From Thamnidium elegans (Eukaryota > Mucoromycota > Mucoromycetes > Mucorales > Mucoraceae), in assembly GCA_025201345.1 (NCBI GenBank), contig JAIXMG010000026.1, positions 62,001 through 126,000 of the forward strand: a DNA stretch of 64,000 nt, in the 5' to 3' direction. A program made the position numbers and the translations under genes. Under the pieces are notes generated by a model. It saw only the letters and a list, made by a program, of their open reading frames with translations. It was not told the DNA's origin and did not search any database. Shown piece after piece: positions 1-10,987 of this stretch. The first letter of the stretch is position 1; the number at the start of each line of letters is the position of its first letter.

Positions 1-1
1 T

Positions 2-691
2 AATACCCTTCGATATGCTGACCGTGTAAAGCAACTAAAGGGAGAATCAGATCCACGAATTCTTAATAACCTACCAACCGCAAATGTAATAGAAGTTGAA
101 CCAATTGAAGTAGAAAACGATGGAGATATGACCAGTGTAGTCAGTTGGGGAGAAGATGAAAACTTGTTAGATGTTGATTTTCCAACGGATGTTACAGCGA
201 ATGCTTTAGCAACACCTACTAACGATCGATTTTGGACTACTACACCAGAAGATCGACAGGAAAAATATATGAAAAGACTTGAATCACCACCAGCAGAAGT
301 ATTTACTTCTAATAATATTATGGAAGATCCGTTTTTTTCAAAACCAGTACGTGCGCCACCCATAGATCCAAATATGGATTCAACAATGAGTAATTTGGAA
401 ATATCGAGTAAAAAACCAGATAATATGGATGTACGTCAAATTCGAAGTTTTTTAAGAGTTCATCGTAATCAAGTAAAACAATTTGAAGATTGTCTTGCAG
501 AAGAAAAGAAGATGATTTCAAAAATATCATTTACAATTGCACATCAAAAAGAACAAGATGAAGAAGTATCTGAAAAGACAAAAGAAGATTATGAAAATTA
601 TTTAAACGATTTAGATGAAATGCTGGATCGTAAAATTGGTTATATTGATCTTATTAGAAGCAAAATTAAAGGTGAATTAGTTGAAGATTAA
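2..691 (+). CDS. Kinesin-13 (KIF2/MCAK-like), C-terminal part, truncated by window edge
   Basis: The reading frame is open from base 2 and stops at 689-691. The first residues read NTLRYADRVK, the conserved end of the kinesin motor domain in the form typical of kinesin-13 microtubule depolymerases. About 220 residues follow: an acidic, low-complexity linker and then a Lys/Glu-rich stretch over the last ~90 residues that should form a coiled coil. Kinesin-13 proteins depolymerise microtubule ends and act at spindles and along cytoplasmic microtubules (family knowledge). The ATP- and microtubule-binding parts lie outside the window, so subfamily assignment rests on the short motor remnant. It converges with the sphingomyelinase gene, leaving only 16 bp between the stop codons. 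No intron is seen in this part. Confidence 0.8.
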   Translation, partial: NTLRYADRVKQLKGESDPRILNNLPTANVIEVEPIEVENDGDMTSVVSWGEDENLLDVDFPTDVTANALATPTNDRFWTTTPEDRQEKYMKRLESPPAEVFTSNNIMEDPFFSKPVRAPPIDPNMDSTMSNLEISSKKPDNMDVRQIRSFLRVHRNQVKQFEDCLAEEKKMISKISFTIAHQKEQDEEVSEKTKEDYENYLNDLDEMLDRKIGYIDLIRSKIKGELVED

Positions 692-707
692 ATCTTTTTT
701 TAATAAA

Positions 708-2434
708 TTATCTTTTTTTACTATCGGGAAATTCCACATGTTTTATAACTAATCCTTCAGAAGTCGAATTGGTTGAATAACTAGAACTAAAACTAGATTC
801 ATCTTGCGTTAAACAGTGTCCAGCTGGAATAGATGTTTCGGTCGATCCTAATGATTCCCTTCTAATTTGTGACTGTAATGTTTCGAGACATACTCTTAAA
901 TCAAGTGTATACTGATTAAGTGATCTCTCTTCGTTACCTCCAGATACAAAACCAACTATAAGGTATACAACTGCGGAAATGGAGAATACAATGATTAGAA
1001 ATCCACAGATAATAGTTGACAATAATATAGTATTTGTATCGTCCTTGTATTTCACTGACAATACAATTTGAGTAACATAAAGACCAAACATGACAATTAA
1101 TGATAAACTAGATTTAACAAGATTTTTGTTAGCAGTTGTTTTAGCCAATGCTTGATCAAGTGCAAGTATTTCAATTGCGGTATCCAAAGTAGAAGGTAAT
1201 AACTTTGTAAAATCAGGTCTAGCCAATTGACTAGGCACAGGAGCAAAATTACCAATAGCTCTATTAGAATGACCATTCATTGTAAACAAAGAATGAACAC
1301 CGAAATGATCAGAATAGTTCCATTGTGTTCCAGGAATATATTCTTCCAATACTACGGTAGATTGTTGGCATGTAATTTCAGGTGTACGACGGTAAAATAT
1401 ATAATCCAATCGGTCTCCGATATTTTTGGAGTGCGCTTCTTGCTTTAACATATGTTGTGTCCATGAATCTAAAGGAGAATCACATGTAATACCAAATAAT
1501 TGAATACAATCTGTAGCACTTAATTGATTTCGCTCTAAACGGCTAAGGCTGTCGGTCATTGAATCTTGATGTATTTCTAACCATGAGTCTGTTACGAACG
1601 CATGATTCTTAATTATTTGATAACAGTTACTACTAGGAATACTATTAAAGTCTCCGGCCTATATATATATATATGTGTGTGTATGTGTGAGCTTATTATT
1701 TTAATCACATTTAAAAAAGAAAAAAATTACCAAAATAACATGTCTGCCCTGAGCAGCGGATACTCTTACGCTATTTGCAATTTGCCAACATTCAGTGATA
1801 CGTTGGGCTTCGTACTCGTCCTTACCATCGTAGCACGCATGTAACTAAATTGGGTAATAAATACTATGTTTTTATAATATACATGTTCATATATACTTGC
1901 ATGCGTTGTATAAATATCCACCAATCCAATCTCTGGGTGATCGACGCAGACAGACCCACACCCTTTTCCCACATAAAAGTCACCTTGCAAAATTTTAAGC
2001 GGTCTTCCTGCCAATGTAAATTTCAAATAAGTGGATGATAGTATAGGAAAACGTGATAATATAGCTAATCCGCTTCCCAATGTACCACTTTTTTTTTTCG
2101 TACCAAAATGTTAGTTTCTATATGTCTTTCTTTTTTTTTTTTTAGTTTTACCTGCTAAAATATTTGGTAAATGGTAATTTCGTAGCTACTTTAGCTTTCA
2201 TGTACTCAAAATCGTCCCGCATCCAAATTTCTTGTAAGGCAACAATGTCATAGTCTTCTAGACTAATGCGATCGGCAATGGCATGTAACCGAAATTTACG
2301 TTCCTTGGAAACTATATTGAGTCCCCTAATGAAATCATTAGTAAACTATATTCGCTTATTTGACATGAAATAAACTTTTACCAGCAGTTTAGCGATAATA
2401 CAGATAAAGTCTCTTGTTTACTATTGTTCATCAT
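708..2434 (-). CDS. ISC1: Neutral sphingomyelinase / inositol phosphosphingolipid phospholipase C (ISC1-like)
   Basis: Five exons on the minus strand, complement(708..1658, 1731..1844, 1901..2087, 2152..2325, 2382..2434), give 492 residues; yeast Isc1 is of similar size. The start ATG at 2434 leads to LSVLSLNCWGLN, the N-terminal Asn strand of Mg-dependent endonuclease/exonuclease/phosphatase-fold sphingomyelinases. VALQEIW supplies the catalytic Glu, GSGLAILSRFPI and THLHACY follow, then AGDFNS and DRLDYIFYRR, with a final SDHFGVHS motif carrying the catalytic Asp-His. Two hydrophobic helices near residues 390-445 fit the C-terminal membrane anchor. The enzyme hydrolyses sphingolipid head groups to release ceramide. 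Intron 3 (1845..1900) has a GC donor (GCAAGT) because no GT donor keeps the THLHA motif in frame. The N-terminal exon is only 53 nt. High confidence in the family; head-group specificity is inferred. Confidence 0.9.
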
Positions 2435-2789
2435 AATAACAAAGATATAAAAAAGAAATACAGAGAGGGTTTTTTTTTTTAAAAAAAAACAGCGTAGTTC
2501 GGACCTGGGACTGGTTGATTTATAGTGGGATGGAAATTTTAGGCACATGAATATGCCTTTTCTTCCTTAATGTTAATTTAAGTATTACTATTATTATTAA
2601 TATTTTCAGTACATGATTGTTAGCATCGACATGTCTTAAAGTTTTTCTTTTAAAAAAAGCAAACGGAAAATATTAAACGTAAAAAAAGTTGTTCAGATAG
2701 AATTATAAAAAAGAACAATGTCATAGACTTTGATGCGTTTTTTTACTTTTTTTTTTTTTTTTATTAGAACATATCGTCAATCTAGTTAC

Positions 2790-2793
<4 letters not shown>
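2435..2793. other. Intergenic, sphingomyelinase upstream region
   Basis: AT-rich DNA with several T and A runs (for example around 2750). It must contain the promoter of the reverse-strand sphingomyelinase gene. No ORF, RNA gene or repeat other than homopolymers was recognised. Confidence 0.6.

Positions 2794-2853
<60 letters not shown>
2794..2853. repeat. (ATA)n trinucleotide microsatellite
   Basis: About 20 uninterrupted copies of an ATA/TAA trinucleotide between the sphingomyelinase promoter and the decayed Crypton. No coding meaning is apparent. Confidence 0.95.
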
Positions 2854-2905
2854 TTAGAGAATTTAGAAAAAGATTAGCTTGTTTGATTGTAAAAAAAAAA
2901 CTTTA

Positions 2906-4387
2906 TTAAAAATTAGTTGTGCTTTCTTTCTTAATTTTGAGCATCAATTGATCTATAGATATGGCAAGTCTTTTTCGAATCTCTTCGAGCCTTCTAGCCG
3001 ATTCTTCATTCGATATATTTTCGTTTTCTACTTTATTCTCAATGGCTTTGTACATTTCTTTTCTTCGACTAAAGTACCTGGATTCATGCTCTGGCTTACG
3101 CCATTTAGTACCATGAGTTTGTTCCAAATCCTTTACAGCAGGACAGCCAGACAAACTAACGTTATACTCTCTCCATACATTAGATATCATTACAATATTT
3201 CTGTTAAGATAATAACATTGATTAGATACAATGGGAAAAAACGAATTTGGTCCAGACTTATCTTCTTGTACATGATCCTTATCATTAAATTTATTAATCC
3301 AGTAGTCAACTTTAGGAAATATCATTTATTGTAATTCCTCAGAGGGTAAAACCTCACCACGAGGAAGAAAATAGTCGTATTTACTATCGGATCAAAACCG
3401 ACCAAACCTTTCACTGTTTGCATTGGCAAGGATATATTGTAATTGCCCATTGTACGATTGTCAACCCATCTTTCAGCCAAACTCTGTTGATCTGACGAAA
3501 CGATTTGACACCAGCTAAAGGTCTGGAAAGACTCATTTTCAAAGTGAAAGCGAGAAAACAATCTAAAAGCAAGTCTCTGGGTGAAGATGTCCTATGGAAG
3601 AAGTTACTTTGACTTTACCATATCGATTGGATTTGCTGAAATTGATGGTTATAACTAAAGCAATGATTGGGGTTACATCTACTTGTAGCATTTTCATAGA
3701 GTATAAATCTGCAAACTGAGTTCCTAGTGTCGTTTGACTGTGACCGAGAATAGAGTGGTCGAGCACAAAGCATAGCCTATCTCTACAACCAATGACATTG
3801 TTCTTTCTCTCAGAAAATATTCACCTGTTCTTTGATAATCCTCTTCATCGTAGCCATCGTCTAAAGTGGCAACGCTTTGATTTTCAGTACAATCACGTTT
3901 TTCTTGTGCTTTTTTTTTTTTTTTTTGAATATGTGTCTATAAATGCACGGACAAGAGGACCACGCACTTTGATCTAGGGGATGAAACTGTTGTTTCTGCG
4001 ATGTTGATTGTGAAGGTCAATAACGGCTTTGACATACTGTTGAATTGATTCGTTGCCAAGGGATTTTCCATCTTTTTTGATTTTCTTTAAGACATGATCT
4101 TCCAAAAAATAAGCTGACCTTTCATCAGTAACCAATTTTCCTGTGTGGATTGTGGCATGAGTTTTACATCATTCCTTTTTTTTTTTTAAAAAAAAAAAGG
4201 GGGGTTATTTTCAAAAGTAATATTTCATTTTATTCACTTACCATTCTAGCTGTCTTTTATCATAAACTTTGACAATGTTTTTAGGACAGAAGCTCATATG
4301 CTTATCAAGAAGCTTTTGATTACTACGGAGCATAGCTGTACTTGCTTCAGCTTTACGTTCAATGTTTTTACGATATTGTTCACTCAT
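2906..4387 (-). pseudogene. Decayed Crypton-type tyrosine recombinase with C-terminal GCR1-like DNA-binding domain
   Basis: Reading the minus strand gives ordered pieces of one protein in shifting frames. An N-terminal helical segment (start 4387, followed by a GTAAGT donor) leads into a SAM-like arm domain segment (VTDERSAYF onward). Next come RDRLCFVLDHSILGH and the recombinase core segment FSKSNRYGKVKV...HLHPETC, which resembles the Crypton signature in which a Lys-Thr-Asn-Gln-type loop precedes an RH-DP-CP motif. After a frame change, PRGEVLPSEELQ is followed by a stop and then IFPKVDYW. The C-terminal ORF (2906..3325) has the GCR1_C-type pattern NVWREYNV-GCPAV-L-THGTKWR. Stops near 3976 and 3311 and frame changes near 3370 and 3800 make it non-functional. 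Fungal Cryptons combine a tyrosine recombinase with this DNA-binding domain, so the assignment rests on both parts. Confidence 0.7.
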
Positions 4388-4639
4388 TTTAATGGTAATC
4401 TCTTTTTTCTTTTCTTTTTTTGATAAAATAAAATAAAAATAAAAAAAAGTATAATTTTAGGCTTTTTATATTGTACCAATTTTTATTCTCTTTATTCTAA
4501 TACTATCTATCTTAGTAAGCAGTTAGTGTTACAAGAACAGGTTAAAATTAACAGGTCAGGCATTACAAAAAAAAAAAAAAAAAAAAAAAATTACTCTATT
4601 TAGTAAAAAAAAAAAGAATCATTCTGGAGTGTCCGAATA

Positions 4640-5173
4640 CATCAAAATATTGAATCAAGATTAGATTACTTGTGTGATCAAATCAATTGTATCAAGACTG
4701 ATATAGACAACGTATCCAATTCAACAACCCCAACAGACACTACTGTCGTGACTAACGTACCAAAGCCTCGTATAAAGAGTGGGGGGGATATATATATACA
4801 TATTTTACAAATGTTTAAGGATAGTATATCAGAAATTATTAACGATGAAGCTAATAAACTTGTTCAGTATGTAAATGAAGCATCTAAAGATGTCTGCAGT
4901 ACTTTTGAACCTGAGACTGGCAAATGGAAGACAAAGTATTTTAATCTAACCGATGCTGATTGACAAAAATTGTTCAAAATAGTAGGGGAAGAAACAAGAG
5001 CGAGAGATGAAAGATGCTTCGTTGAAAATAGGTGTAGTGGTCTCTGGGCTTATAGTTTTTCTGCCCAACCTAAATGGAGCAACAATTCAAAAACGCAAGA
5101 AATAAGGACGTTTATTACAAAAGGAAACTTATCTCTATTATTAGTCATTAACACTTATAGTTCACAGAAATAA
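4640..5173 (+). pseudogene. Unrecognised eroded coding region next to the Crypton remnant
   Basis: A frame from about 4640 to 4963 encodes a hydrophilic, probably helical peptide containing KPRIKSGGDIYIHI and ending FNLTDAD before TGA; the same frame continues to 5173 as another 67 codons (FKIVGEETRARD onward). Codon-like composition and retention of frame across a single stop suggest an old gene rather than random ORFs. I do not recognise the family. It may be cargo or a second ORF of the adjacent Crypton, which is inference from position only. Confidence 0.35.
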
Positions 5174-5439
5174 GTTAGAGAGTATTGGTCTTTTGGCATT
5201 AAGTAATTAATAAGCAAGTACTTCTTCTTCTACTGACACTAATCAATATGTGCTGCCGCCTATTTACCCATTTTAAATAGCATACTTTTAATCTTAAATA
5301 TATATATATATATGTATATATTGCACAAAATGAATTTATTTAAGATGAGCATGAATGATATGTAGTTTTAGTGTTTTTAAATGTATGCATCAAATTAACA
5401 CCAAAATTATGTAATTTTGAAGATACCTCTAAATCGCAA

Positions 5440-5896
5440 AAAACTACCCGTGTTCTGACCATAATCAATTGAAAGCAGATTTAGCAAGTTATGAAGTGTC
5501 TCTCCCTGGCGCTGACGAAGGTAAGTTACGTTACGATTAACCAAAGTTTGTAAGAGAAGCTATGGTCAATACCGAAGCTACTCATCATATTGTACGAAGT
5601 TATGACTGTGTATACACTTGAACTATAAGAATAACTGGTTTAACTGCGGTGTTTTCGACACCTATTTATGACGATGAATGCAAGATATATGTTAACATTT
5701 ATCAATTAACTTTTATTTTCCAACCCGAATCGTTGAAACTGAAGATTTAAAAAGTAATCTTGAATTATTATTCAAGTTTAAAGAAAATGCCAAAGGAATA
5801 GCAAATAAAGTTCGTTGTGAACGAAAAGATTTTCATGCTGGAGACGTGTCACCAGAAACAAAACCCGCACCAGAATTAACCGTATACATCACCTAA
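5440..5896 (+). pseudogene. Unrecognised eroded coding region
   Basis: Translation in one frame gives protein-like stretches (ADLASYEVSLPGADEGKLRYD, then REAMVNTEATHHIVRSYD and AVFSTPIYDDECKIYVN) broken by stops. A second frame carries LKSNLELLFKFKENAKG through to a stop near 5896. The pattern is that of a decayed gene, not of a current one. No family was recognised. The remaining DNA up to 6346 holds only AT-rich sequence. Confidence 0.35.
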
Positions 5897-6346
5897 ACAG
5901 GCTTAAGTTAGGTTTCTTTTTCATTTAAAAATAGGGTTGATGTTTCCCTCAAATAAAACTTTTTACACTAAACTACAGTATATTTTATTTATTGCTTTAA
6001 AGTCTTAATTGCTCCAGTTAATCTTTTTAACTATCTTTTTTTTTTAACCTTTCTTATTTTTACTGTGAATAGAAAGCATCTCTAAAGTGTAACATTCGTT
6101 CTCAAGGTAGTTCTTGTAAAATAAATGTCTGATAAACCATCTTTACAAAGAACCTTACAACCTCTAATTAAATTGCGTATATTCTTGTCTTGAAAAGATT
6201 ACATCTTTAAAAGAGCAAGCTCCTTTCTTCTTGGTTTATTTAACTAATGTTAAAACAAATTGAGATGAAGATAAATTATACAACTTAAATTGATAGAAAA
6301 GCAAATTTTATTTTATTTTGAAGGTAGGGACGGAGACCTAGCGGAT

Positions 6347-7551
6347 TCAATGTAAGGCTTCATATGCCTTTAAAAAAATGGCATTAAAGTATGGCTTAAC
6401 ATGAGTGATGTAATAGAGATTAAGTTCAATAAAAATTGGACTTTTTTTAACATATGGGATTAATTCAAACTGAACAAAATCAACAACAGCAGCGTACACT
6501 CTCTTTAAAACAGGAATTAATTCGGTTGTTTCTGCTTCACGTATATCCGCAAAAATCTTTTCTTTTGCTTCGTAGAGTGGAGATGGTAATAAATCCAAAG
6601 CTTGTTCAGCTATTATTTGGAATTGAATTAGTTTTTCATTTAAAGTTTTACACACGCCATCAAAATGTTCAGGTCGAATAGATTGTAATTTGGTGATGTA
6701 AGGCTTTACACTATCGTAGTAAGGCATCGCAGCTTCATAGTAAGACATTGCAGCATCACGGTAAGGTTTAGCATAGGGAGCAGCTTTTACAAGATGAGGT
6801 TCAAGTTGGTCTTTAAGCAACACATGCATACGATTACAGCCCTGACTGATCTGGGGTCTAGCATATTGGGTGTAAAAGAAAGATAGTTTTTGGAGAGTAG
6901 GAATACCGTAATCGAAGCATAATTCATTTCCCTTCTTTAATACAGGACCAACGTAAGGATCGACATTTTTCTGGTAGAGATCGGATTGGTAAAGAGAATA
7001 AATATCTGCTTTGATTGGATCGATAGCTTCACATACTGCAGGCTTTCCAGTAGTAGTATCAAAGGGAGAGCCGCAAATATAACATACGTAAATCAAATAT
7101 GTTATAATGGATAAAGAGATCAAAGAGCGAACACAAGATTTACCTCTCTTTATCTTTTAATATATATTATGTTAGTTGGTTGTAATTTTTAAAAAACAAT
7201 ACATAGCTTACGTGTTCTCGCTTTGTTGGTTTATTTGGTTGTTCTTTTATCCGTTCTTTGGTTTGTTCTTTGGTTTGTTCTTTAGTTTGTTCTTTAGTTT
7301 GTTTCTTAGATTGCTTCTGGGGCTGTTTCTATAAATAAAAAGAAAAAGAAAGTATTAAATACAAGTACTATGTCGTGGTTTACTTGATGAGTACCTCTAT
7401 AGTTTTGGGAGTGAGAACTATACCATATTATTAAGTATTATTGTAATAACAGAATCAATATATTAAGCATTTTACCTTCAGTTTTCTCTGATTTAGGGGA
7501 AAGAGACTTCTTTCTTCCCTTTCTTGTTAATACATTTGTTTTATTTGGCAT
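6347..7551 (-). CDS. Membrane-anchored protein weakly like yeast SHE10/OSW7, four exons
   Basis: Exons complement(6347..7147, 7212..7328, 7395..7417, 7476..7551) keep frame and give 338 residues. Residues 1-73 are very basic and contain a fourfold KEQT-type repeat. A hydrophobic segment at about 80-95 (SLIISL-type, then YLIYVCYICG) is a likely signal anchor. The rest is rich in Tyr-Pro spacing (AKPYRDAAMSYYEAAMPYYD) with amphipathic helices, and the segment DPYVGPVLKKG resembles the SHE10 family of fungal membrane/spore-wall proteins. That likeness is loose, and an unrelated Mucoromycota-specific family is possible. The 23-nt micro-exon 7395..7417 is supported by perfect phase on both sides. 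The start lies only about 170 bp from the left end of the 3.8-kb inverted-repeat element, so that insertion sits in or next to its promoter. Confidence 0.6.
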
Positions 7552-7721
7552 TGTGACAAAGAAAAAAAAAAAAAGTGAAAGGATAAAAGAAAAACACGTC
7601 CAAACAAATACTAGTCTCCTTTTAAAAAATAATGACAACTTGCTTCATGCTACACTAAGTATTGTGACGAGTAGTGATAACGGAGTTTCTAGTTTTATAA
7701 ATTCCAATTTTTTTCTTATTG

Positions 7722-8253
7722 TGCTTCCACTCTCAATTTACCAGATGTTTAAAAATACCATCCACTTTTTTTGACACTTCTGTGAGGTTAAATTGTCCAA
7801 AAAAAAAAAATCAGACCGAATTGATCAGATGTTTGAAACTAACTTGCCCAGCATTTCCAGAATAAATTGCTTACTTTTAAGAAAATGATTTGACCAAATA
7901 TTTATTCAGGAATTTAGGGAATACGTCGAACTCTTGAAGCGAAGGTTTCTGCATTCGTCAATCCACCTCTTCTGGCCTGGTCCTTCAGTACTTTTTAAGA
8001 CACTTTGATAGGACCGAGTTCAAGGGAATAATGAGTAGTTAACGTCTAATGATATAGCTCCTATCTAAGATCGTGTGATCAGCAACAACATGATACTGGA
8101 TCAAGGCATTACCCACAGGTATAGCTATATTCTCTCAAGAGACAAAATATCTAGGTCTATCCGTCACAATGGCGCTCTTGACATCCAGTTTACTGTCACG
8201 GAGATGATAGGTTAACATCAAGAGAACATTAACGCAAGAGACAGATATGCCTC
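7722..8253 (+). repeat. Left 532-bp inverted-repeat arm
   Basis: Inverted partner of 10988-11519. The arm ends at ACAGATATGCCTC, after which the two sides diverge completely. No ORF of interest lies in it. Confidence 0.9.
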
Positions 8254-9135
8254 GCTGTCATGGATAGAATAGATGCATCAGCATGTTAAAATCCTCCTCT
8301 TTCTGAACGATGGTGACGCCTAATAGCTGTATCAGTATTTTACTTGAAGTTAACATCTCTGTAACTTTTTTACCTTGCAAACATAAATGCCTTGGTTTTA
8401 TATTATCTTGAAATCTATTATATGCATTTGCTGAGTTGTGTATAGCATTCATTTTGATGATGTCTAGAGTAAAATAAAGAGATGCGACTGAACAAAAAGA
8501 GCTAGTATACACTCGTAGATTATTTTACCTTTTTGAAAAATAAGAAATAGAAACATGCTACGTTGGATTTTCACAATTTCTCGGTACTTGAAAAAAAAAA
8601 ACTCCCGTTGATCGACTGTTAATCAAGAATCAGTTTTTCTAAATTATCAAACAAAATGAACAAGTGTTACACAATGACCTTTATTTATCCCCGTAACACT
8701 AAATCAAGAACGATGCTCTTTGAAGAGGATTCTCTTGGACGAGGATGGTTATAAACCTCCTTTGCCTTAAAATAATACTTTTATAATAATCTAAAATAAT
8801 ATAAATAACCATCAAAAAAAATCACAATCTAATAAAAATCAATTCACTTTTTGTAAACAATTTAATCTTATACTTCCCTTATTTTATAAAAGACCTTTAA
8901 AAGCAAGCTCTTTTATTTTATCTTTATTACTTTATTTTATTTTGTACTGGAATTCCCTTGGATCTTACTTTCCATTATATTTTTTACCTAAATCTTTTAT
9001 TCTACTTTATTACTTAAGTCGTTCTACTTATAAAACAGGAACTGGTGCTCACTTAAACTTACTATTACCTATTACCTTTTATTTTATTTCTCTACCGCAT
9101 ACCAAATTCTAACACAAGGCTAATTGATGGTACAT
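8254..9135. other. Left interior of the inverted-repeat element
   Basis: AT-rich DNA with a short minus-strand ORF (8258-8512) that ends inside the element. The ORF shows no recognisable family. Nothing else could be supported. Confidence 0.5.
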
Positions 9136-9944
9136 CACGGAGTACTTTCTTAGGGACCACGGTGGGCGCTCATAGGGATAGTGAGGATAAGGTACCCCGT
9201 AAGTGTTTGTATAGAACCATAACCTATTTACGCTATGGTGATGAAAATAGATATAAAGACGTCAAGAAGGTCATGCTTATAGCTTTAGATGCTAACAAAG
9301 ATGCGTATTCAAGACTATTCGATTTCGACACTGTCAATTTAGAAAAAGACATTAAGGCTGGCTTAGATGCAAAATGTAATACGTTGCCTGTTTGGTTTAA
9401 GACGCCTAAATGTGCTCAATTTGTTGCTGATGCTCACGATTTACCTGTATGTATTTACAACGAGTCTTCCTTCACATCATTTGCAGACGAACCATTTACT
9501 TGCTTACCACTCAAAGCTCCAGTAAAACTTAAGGTGAAAGTACAGCCTTTTATTCTTCAGAATTCATTAAATGTACATTGGCTGTTGCTAAATCAGGCCA
9601 TTTACAATTTAAGTATCCTTCCTTCCAAAAGCTGTATTTTAATGTCGACAAAACCTATTCTTCTCTTTTTAAAGTAACTTGGAATATTTTTGGCCAGTTT
9701 CCAAAACATAAAGAAAACGTACCTACTGATCCAAAAAATATAGTTTATGTTAACATTCTCTCTTCAGATGAATAATAACTTACTATTTATATATAAAATG
9801 AACTTTTTATTAAAGTCATTCATAAACTTTGATCAATTACTATTTGATCTGACATTAGGGACCACCGTGGTGTGACAAACTCTTACACCCGATCCTCTCT
9901 ATCCCTATGGGCGCCCATCATGGTCCCTAAGAAAGTACGCCGTG
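9136..9944 (+). mobile_element. Small nested element with 53-bp imperfect TIRs carrying an OTU-like ORF
   Basis: Bases 9136-9188 (CACGGAGTACTTTCTTAGG onward) and the reverse complement of 9892-9944 (CACGGCGTACTTTCTTAGG onward) align over 53 bp with a handful of mismatches and share the core TTAGGGACCA and GGGCGC-CATAGGGATAG. Further partial copies of the TTAGGGACCAC motif occur at 9853-9866 and just outside the right end at 9941-9954, so the terminus is a small repeat cluster. The element sits wholly inside the 3.8-kb inverted-repeat element. No transposase is encoded. Family not identified. Confidence 0.6.
9162..9775 (+). pseudogene. OTU-like cysteine protease, broken
   Basis: The first frame (9162-9677) has KCLYRTITYLRYGDE, matching the catalytic-Cys helix of OTU domains (usually DGNCLFR followed by a hydrophobic helix and YG), and continues through about 120 residues to NVHW, the expected catalytic His-hydrophobic pair. 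The frame then shifts: the continuation LAVAKSGHLQFKYP runs to 9775 in another frame. The Asp and Gly before the Cys are replaced (VPRKC), so activity is doubtful even before the shift. OTU proteases cleave ubiquitin chains and are recurrent cargo of eukaryotic transposons. The gene fills almost all of the nested TIR element. Assignment is moderate. Confidence 0.5.
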
Positions 9945-10142
9945 GTCCCTAAGAAAAACGTATAATCAAAGTATGGGCAGATCTCTTTGAGGTTCTTTTC
10001 TTTAATACTGGAATCCATATTCGATGATAAGTTTCACATAAAGTTTATTTCTATGAATAAAATTGACTTACATTATGAGGAATAGGGGGGAGAAAGGTTA
10101 AACCAGTGATGATGCTGATCATGTATTTTTCAATTTGAACGC

Positions 10143-10788
10143 AAAAATTGTCTTAGTATATGCTGATACAGAATATCCAGTTTTTTGTGTTGAATTTGCT
10201 CCATATTCTGGTAAAAAAAAAAATCAAAATGGACAGTAGTAAATTATTAGTTGAAGTCAAAACAATTTACAACCAAGTAATGGGTATGGACATTAGTGAG
10301 GAAAGCAAGGATTTGTTGAAAATTACCAACATCTAAATCATGGGTAAAATTGGAATCTATTCCTCCTTCTATTACATGACTAAATCTTTAACATGTCATT
10401 ATTTCAGGTCTAGAAGCTCACGTTCTGTCTCTAAACACTGCTGGTGATCATTTATACATTGTTAGTTCGATTGAATCATATATACTACCATTAACCGCTT
10501 CCCAATTTAAGACACGAAGCAAGTCTACCATTGGCAACCCACCCGACCCCAAGGTTAAAAAAAAAAAAAAAAAACGAAAATAGTAACCTAATACTAACAT
10601 ATTTTAAGTTTTAGCATTATACCTTGAACACTGCAGATACTATAAAACAGGGACTCAATGATAAAAAAATAAGAAACAAAAGTATGAAGCGTAAGATGCG
10701 AGAAGACGCTAATCAGGAAGAGGCATCACTTCCCCCTAAAAGAAAGCTTATATCAATTTGGAGGCATAAGAAAAATGCTAAAAGTTAA
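10143..10788 (+). pseudogene. Eroded ORF of unknown family inside the inverted-repeat element
   Basis: Protein-like segments in several frames: IVLVYADTEYPVFCVEFAPY near 10143-10210, LLVEVKTIYNQVMGMDISEE near 10240-10320, then GLEAHVLSLNTAGDHLYIV near 10410-10470, and a Lys-rich tail ending at 10788. Stops and frame changes separate them. The order is compatible with one former gene with an intron near 10340-10408. I do not recognise it. The rest of 9945-10987 shows nothing further apart from a short minus-strand ORF running out of the right arm. Confidence 0.35.
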
Positions 10789-10987
10789 TTATATTCATAT
10801 TTATTATCATTAACTAAAGATCAAGTTGAATCACACAGCCTTTATCTCATAATCCTTTGTTCCCTATGAATTTTCGTTTCGTTTTTGGTTTTCTCGTGAA
10901 CTAATAAACATATGACAATACCAATTGGATCATTTAGTAGCATAATAGCTTCAAGCATAATATTCATATCCTCTTCCGGATATAGAT

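Noticed and set aside
1602..2038. Plus-strand ORFs over the sphingomyelinase gene
   Set aside because: They are antisense to well-supported exons and introns and have no family likeness.
2879..3334. Plus-strand 151-codon ORF over the Crypton relic
   Set aside because: Antisense shadow of the GCR1_C-like ORF; composition is Phe/Ile-rich as expected for a shadow.
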